DNA of 64,000 nucleotides from NCBI GenBank assembly GCA_018340375.1, contig JAFFJZ010000002.1:42180001-42244000 (forward strand). Reading direction: 5' to 3'. Position 1 is the stretch's first letter. Every line of letters begins with the position of its first letter. The stretch comes from Gonatopus flavifemur (lineage: Eukaryota; Arthropoda; Insecta; Hymenoptera; Dryinidae). A program made the translations under genes and the position numbers. The notes under the pieces were generated by a model that saw only the letters and a list, made by a program, of their open reading frames with translations, made no database searches and was not told where the DNA came from. Shown in pieces: positions 58,712 to 64,000 of this stretch.

Positions 58712-59510
58712 GTAACAGTCTTTTCGATTATGAGATTAACAGCCTCAAGCTATTCAACAGCGCACAATGATTATGTATACCATGTACGCATTACGTGCTA
58801 ACATTATCATCCCCATCGATGTATACTTATGCGTTCACTCGTTGTATTCCTCTCGGTAATAAAAACATTCAAGTACCAATGATGAATTTCAACCATGTAA
58901 AACAGAAATGTGTTGAAATTCAAAGACATGTGATGTAATGTATTGTGATTTCCTTTTGCAATAACTCCGATAACAAGGATCTTATCATATTTTACAACTT
59001 GATGCACGATGTTCAATTGAATTTCAAAAAAATACTCTGAAAAATTTTTTTATTGTTTTTGTTTGAGCGAGATCCGAATGATACATGTATTCAACTTTCA
59101 ATACTTTTCTACGAAATGTACGTTCAAACGTTCAACGTACTGTTTTTTTTTCGTTGGAAAAAGTTCCATGGTACAGAAATATCTGTCCCCGGAAGTGATA
59201 CACGTCTGCCTTTTGTATAATTTTTTGTTTTTGTACTATAACTGTTCAAAGTTGAGGCATGGGTTTTTGTTTGCAAAAGATTATCATTCAATTAACCCTG
59301 TTCATTGTCATTCGTCCTTATTGAGATTCAATAGGTTTTGTCTCTGTTAAAAATTGGACTTTACAACCAGATCATGTTTAATCCATGTTCCAAATTAATT
59401 CTTCACATTGGGAAGGTGTTTGACATGTTTCCGTGAATGCATCAGAATGAAAATACATCGATAGTGACTGTGCGGTCACATTGAAGAATACGTGAACCTA
59501 TTAAGGTAGT
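58712..59510. other. no supportable gene
   Basis: Spacer with short frames only. Confidence 0.45.
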
Positions 59511-60109
59511 TCTCCGGGAGAGTTCAGGATCAAATTAGAAAAATTATTGTCAAGCAGAGCACAAAGATCGAAGGAATTCGATAATCATATTCGTTTTTTA
59601 TTTATAATAACAAAAAAAGAACCAACTCAAAGTGTAAATAAAGAACCGTTGTAACAACCACGCGAAATTTGACATGGTTTTTTTCTTAAAAAATGTTTAT
59701 TTTTAATCCGTTTATGATTTTTAAGGGCTCATTTTCGTTTCACTATCACACGCTTTTGTTTATAGGAATGTATTTTACTATTAATAAACAAAAGCGTGTG
59801 ACAGTGTCATGATGACTCATATAAAAAAATTCCCATAGTAAAGGTTTTTTAAATCTCATAAGGAATAAAATGAGCCCTTAAAAGTCATAAACGGATCAAA
59901 AATGAAAATTTTTTAAGAAAAAAACCATGTCAAATTTCGCGTGGTTGTTACAAGGGTTCTTTATTTACACTTCGAGTTGGTTCTTTTTTTGTTATAAATA
60001 AAAATATAAGTCCCAACGAATATGATTATCGAATTCCTTCGACCTTGGTGCTCTGCTTGACAATAATTTTTCTAATTTGATCCTGAATTCTCCCGGAAAA
60101 CTACCTTAA
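59511..60109. mobile_element. 599-base foldback, TTAAGGTAGTT...AACTACCTTAA, TA duplication
   Basis: Arms of about 250 bases match almost throughout (GATCAAATTAGAAAAATTATT, CGAAGGAATTCGATAATCAT, ATTTGACATGGTTTTTTTC). TA on both sides. The loop holds a further inverted pair, CACACGCTTTTGTTTAT and its complement. No coding content. Confidence 0.88.
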
Positions 60110-60234
60110 TAATTATTCTGATCACAGGCCTGCGGAAATATGACTTTTTATTTCCCCCTCGAACATCAACGTCTTTTTCCGAAGTCCTTTGATGCGCTGA
60201 ATCCGAATCTGACTGCAGAACTGCCACTGTAAAA

Positions 60235-61306
60235 AAATTTCACCGGAAAATTCCAGTACATGTACTGGAAGTCATTAACCTGTACATGTACCGGAAAATT
60301 TCAGCACATTTGTACTGCAAAAATTCAGTGCAAACGTTATGGAATTTCCGCATCAAAACTGGAAATTTTCTGAGCCTCGGTACTGGAATTTTTCAGTACA
60401 CGAGCTGGACTTTTCCAGGACATGTACTGGAAAATTAATGCTGAAAATATCCATGAAAATTGAAAAAAAATTGCTCACGCAAAGTGATTTTGCAGGGTCC
60501 TTGTGTTCCAAGATGATTGAGAAACTTTTGATCGTTCATTTGGATGGACAGAAACTCATGTCTACCTAACAGGATTTGAACCCACACTTTTCTACCTGCC
60601 TACCAACTGAAACCTAAGACCTAACCGATGAGCTATAGCGCGACATGTTGGAAGGCCAGCTTGGGTTACTACATATGCTTCATATCTGGAACACAAGAGG
60701 ATAAGTCTTGGAAAAACCTCATATATCAATTTCATTGGCTACAATTACAATTATTATTCAAAATCTCAATCAGGAAATTTTTAATATAAAGACTTGAAAT
60801 TTTTCCTGCCAGAAATGACGAAGTCCAATAGAAGTGGAAAATTTCAGTGCAACAGTGATTAAATTCCGTTGCATAGCAACTGGAAAATTGCAGTTCAAAA
60901 CCTGTATAATTCAATTGCATAGTAACTGGAAAATTCCATCACAAAACCTGAGAATTGCAGTTAAAAACCTGTATAATTCCAGTATACCAACGATTAGGTT
61001 TTTTTTTCTAAATTCCAAATTTTTTCTCAAGTCCTTTTTGAGGGAATATTTTTTTTTTGGTGCACAGAACTATAAAATTGTAGTACAAGCCGGTAAAATT
61101 TTCGCGAAATCATGGCAAAATTTCAGTACATCATCTCAAACTTGAAAATTCCAGTACAATGACTGAATTTTCAGTTATGCTTGGTAAATTTTCAGTAACG
61201 TAACAACAAAATCTCTGTACATGTACTGGAATATCCATATTCCAGTACTAGCACTGGAAATTTCCAGTCCAGTTGCACAATAAATTTCCAGTTTTTTTTT
61301 ACAGTG
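60235..61306. mobile_element. 1.1-kb self-similar element with tRNA-like core, copy 2 (inverted), TGC duplication
   Basis: Nearly identical to 53493-54597 read backwards, with a few short deletions (about 33 bases shorter overall). TGC flanks both sides (60232-60234, 61307-61309). The opposite arm of the enclosing element keeps the empty site GAATTGCTCTATCACG on its own strand, confirming the insertion. Confidence 0.88.
60558..60642 (-). ncRNA. tRNA-like block, copy 2 (minus strand)
   Basis: Minus-strand counterpart of 54180-54263, with B box GGGTTCAAATCC (60583-60572) and A-box-like TATAGCTCATCGGTTAGG intact. Confidence 0.6.
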
Positions 61307-62196
61307 TGCTCTATCACGTCAGGTTTTTGAGATATTTCGACCTAAAAATGTGAAAAACACTTTTTTTTCGACATATTTGGGGTTACGTAAAGTCGAAGGG
61401 TAATTTTTTTTCACAAAACCGATAGATGCACCTCGAATTATAAGTCATCCTCTTCCAAATTCTGTTGAGTTTGCTCAAATATCTTTTTTTTTCATCGAGA
61501 CACGACAGTTTGAAAATTGTGTCTCCACGTATTTATTGAATACATGAGCGCACAAATTTCAAATTGTCGTATCGCAATGAAAAAAGAAGATATTTGAGCA
61601 AACTCAACGGCATGTGGGAGAGGATGACTTACACTTTGAGGGCGCATCTATTAGTTTTGTGAAAAAAAATTACCCTTAGACTTTACGTAACTTCAAATAT
61701 GTCGAAAAAAACAGTGTTTTTCACATTTTTAGGTCGAAATATCTCAAAAACCTGACGTGATAGAGCAATTCTGCAGCCATACTCGGATTCAGCGCATCAA
61801 AATGCTTCGGAAATGAAAATTTCATTTGAAGGAGAATTTCATTGCCGATCAGTGTAATAAATGTGAATGCTGATTATGTTGTTGGGGCATATTACACAAC
61901 TTAGAATGGTCGTAACTTAGCGAGAAAAAATCATACATGACCGTTCAATAGCTCATTTTAAACGGGAAGAGTAGTATAAATTGATACAGTTGAGGAAAAG
62001 GATCAAGAAAATTTTATGCGTCCTGTACATAACCTCAAAAGTAGGGGAAAAAATGCATTTTCCCAGTATATACCCTTAGATATCTCAGAATCTTGACGTG
62101 ATGGGCCAATTCTGACTCCGGATTCGGATTCTATGCAGCAAATTACTCCGGGAAATGGTCACCATTTCCAAGGGGGGAAAACCTCGCAGGCCTGTG

Positions 62197-64000
62197 TTAT
62201 CATTGTATTTTATCTATTTATTTGTTGAATGATTATTTCAAATGCGTATACAGTTTTCGAGAAACAATATTTTATCTAAATTCAATTCGCTAAAAAGCTC
62301 GATGATAATTAAATTCACCATCACAACTCGTGAAGTTCCGATCCGAGGTATCATCTAAAATTGGACATTTTTCATTTGCCTGGTCCGATTTTCGTTTTAA
62401 GAATTTCAAAAGATATTGTTTGAAGAACTAATCGCTTTGGGGAACACGTTTTTGGAGGAAAAAATGACAGATGATTTGATATTAAGCGATAAAGAAGTGT
62501 CTTGAGAAAGGGGAGGAATGGTGGGGGAAGAAACAGAGAAATGTCGCCAACACAGATGACGTTCAAGTTTCAAGTACATAGGTATGTAATGTGGCACTCG
62601 TGTATCGTCGTCGTTCCGCTTTCTCACCCTTCCGGGGCATTCCCACTTCACTTACATGTATATAGTCCCGTAACTTTGTACATACTTGTCGCACATTGTA
62701 GTTGCAATTTCTAGAGCACTACGCTAAGGCAAGCGCATAAGTAAAACAAGGAATTCCATTGAATGTAGAATAGTGAATTCGTTGCATATAATTTTCATCA
62801 CCCAAAAAATCATATTCTAAAAATGAGAATCTACTCTATAATATGAGCCTAGTACATTTTCCTCTTAATATCAGTGGTAATTCTTCTAACGTTCAGAGGA
62901 CCTCCCACATCAATCCTCTGAAACTCAGAGGAATATGTACTAGCCTCATATTTTGGAGGAATATTCTAAATTCTAGTATACGATTTTTTCAGTGATGTAG
63001 ACACCAGAAGAATGAATTTACCCAGGTTTGGAATATAACACGTTTTCTGATTTTTTTCGCTGATGTGATTTGTCACTTCAAATTCACTTCACACGAAAAA
63101 TATATATTGTACATGAATATGATCATCAATTATACAGAGCTATTTTAATTTTACTTCTCATTGCTTCTCATCAAACGATGGAAATAAAATATTAAGAAAG
63201 AAACGAAATCCGATTCGGATAGTAAATCATACATGTTTGGTGAAAGGATTACAATTTAATCCGAAAAAATTGTTACGTTCTTGCCTTTGTGCATGTTCTT
63301 CATAACGTTCGGATATCAAGATGAGGAAAAAATTCAACTAAAAATATCTTGACCTTGCATACGGACAAAACGTATGAATTTTACAATATAAAGAAAATCC
63401 AGCTTCTCCCTGAAAATGATACTCTGTGTGTAATCTTAGCATACGTAAGGTAAATATCGAGTCTTTCTTGTAGCGAAGAACATTGATAATCAATGATAAA
63501 GTTTGATTCGAGTTGTTTAGAAACATTGGATTACCTGATCCCAATCCTAACTTCAGCACAGTAAAAGACGTGACTCACCTGAATAAAAGAAAATATAATT
63601 TTCAATTGAAAAGAAAAAGAGTTTTCTTTATGAATCGCCGTTTGTCTATTCAGTATTTCGGCAACAGAGCCTTGTGCACATACAGGTAATCGGAGAAAGT
63701 CGTTGACCCTTAAGACTCTTCTATCATCTGAAAAATAAATTCATATATTACTTATCGCGCACATATATACATATATATATATATATTTTAATAAACGCAT
63801 GCAGTTTTTTCCACACTTGCGACACTGGATATCTTGAATCAACAAAAATTTTGCCAAGTTGACGGAAGTTAACAAATAATGTAAGTGATACCTCAAGAAG
63901 AGCGGTTTCTGCGTTCAATGACCTGTTATTGTCGATTGTATCACGGGCAAGTGTTTGGCAATTTACCATGTTTGGAGGTCGATGATATCGCTCGTCATCA
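62197..64000. other. no firm gene; GC-richer island 62500-62720
   Basis: At 62541 an ATG in fair context (AGAAATGTCG) opens MSPTQMTFKFQVH and reaches a strong donor ACATAG|GTATGT. On the opposite strand GTGCTCTAG and ACAT|GTAAGT delimit 55 open bases (62656-62710). Both cannot easily be real and neither has a partner. A (TA)n run lies at about 63770-63787. The rest is featureless. Confidence 0.3.

Larger units (their letters stand above)
60123..62196. mobile_element. large inverted-repeat element, CACAGGCCTGCG...CGCAGGCCTGTG, related to 28.4-31.7 kb
   Basis: A 12-base perfect end repeat. The arms contain GAATCCGAATCTG/CAGATTCGG-type blocks, ATCACGTCAGG.TTTTGAGATAT and TGGGGCATATT.CA.AACTTAGAATGG, the same ordered landmarks as the 28.4-31.7 kb element. 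A second inner inverted pair lies at 61310-61470 and 61570-61770. Interrupted by 60235-61306. About 1 kb before that insertion. No transposase. Confidence 0.7.

Noticed and set aside
62541..62710. ATG with strong donor on plus and a 55-base exon-like segment on minus
   Set aside because: Opposite-strand candidates in the same 170 bases with no partners. Kept only as a note on the GC-richer island.
1..64000. CRISPR array, bacterial operons, rRNA genes, retroviral or LTR coding regions
   Set aside because: No regularly spaced identical direct repeats, no Shine-Dalgarno gene runs, no rRNA signatures, and no reverse transcriptase, integrase or capsid-like reading frames were seen.

Overview
The window looks like AT-rich (by eye roughly two-thirds A+T), largely non-coding nuclear DNA from an animal, most likely an insect. 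I see no bacterial gene layout, no rRNA and no intact canonical tRNA. The longest open frames (about 120-160 codons) are close to what chance gives in 64 kb of this composition. Arthropod origin is suggested by a TATA-less promoter at 7.48 kb, where an initiator TCAGTT is followed by AGACGT at exactly +28 to +33 (the DPE position), and by short introns with consensus splice sites. I cannot name the species.

Genes. No complete gene can be read. I list short candidate exons, each resting on splice-site context plus an open frame. On the minus strand: a promoter with a 5' UTR exon at 7305-7480, exons at 6799-6865 and 5984-6050, a GC-rich exon at 34402-34522, and a signal-peptide exon at 46537-46588. 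On the plus strand: exons at 2028-2183, 7821-8015, 11492-11615 (after a 105-base intron), 16795-16980, 17581-17634, 47323-47394, 48194-48387 and 58616-58711. The 47.3/48.2 kb pair resembles an immunoglobulin-like segment followed by a WxxWxxCxxC motif, as in FAM187-type proteins. All are tentative.

Mobile DNA is the dominant theme. About thirty short non-autonomous elements can be delimited, most with exact target-site duplications. Many share one design: short termini (CAC...GTG or CCC...GGG), a mostly 2-bp duplication of variable sequence (TA, TT, TG, CA, AC, AA, AT), and an interior built from one short motif repeated in both orientations, the motif differing between families. They nest. 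At 8.6-10.4 kb a host carries a TTAA-flanked (piggyBac-like) element and a second foldback. At 41-41.8 kb three elements are stacked. At 28.4-31.7 kb and 60.1-62.2 kb two large related inverted-repeat elements were invaded by smaller ones, so the opposite arm gives the empty site. One hAT-type MITE (52.66 kb) has a perfect 8-bp duplication. A 1.1-kb element at 53.5 kb has a nearly identical inverted copy at 60.2 kb; both carry a tRNA-like block with a pol III B box, and an unrelated element at 15.2-16.4 kb carries another.

Layout: 1-8.6 kb, few repeats, promoter and candidate exons; 8.6-13.3 kb, nested foldbacks around a possible mini-gene; 13.3-18.7 kb, a composite element and two candidate exons; 18.7-33.9 kb, dense foldback/MITE array; 34-46 kb, sparse single elements and one exon; 46-50 kb, candidate exons and a SINE-like relic; 50-62.2 kb, dense repeats including the inverted pair; 62.2-64 kb, unassigned sequence.
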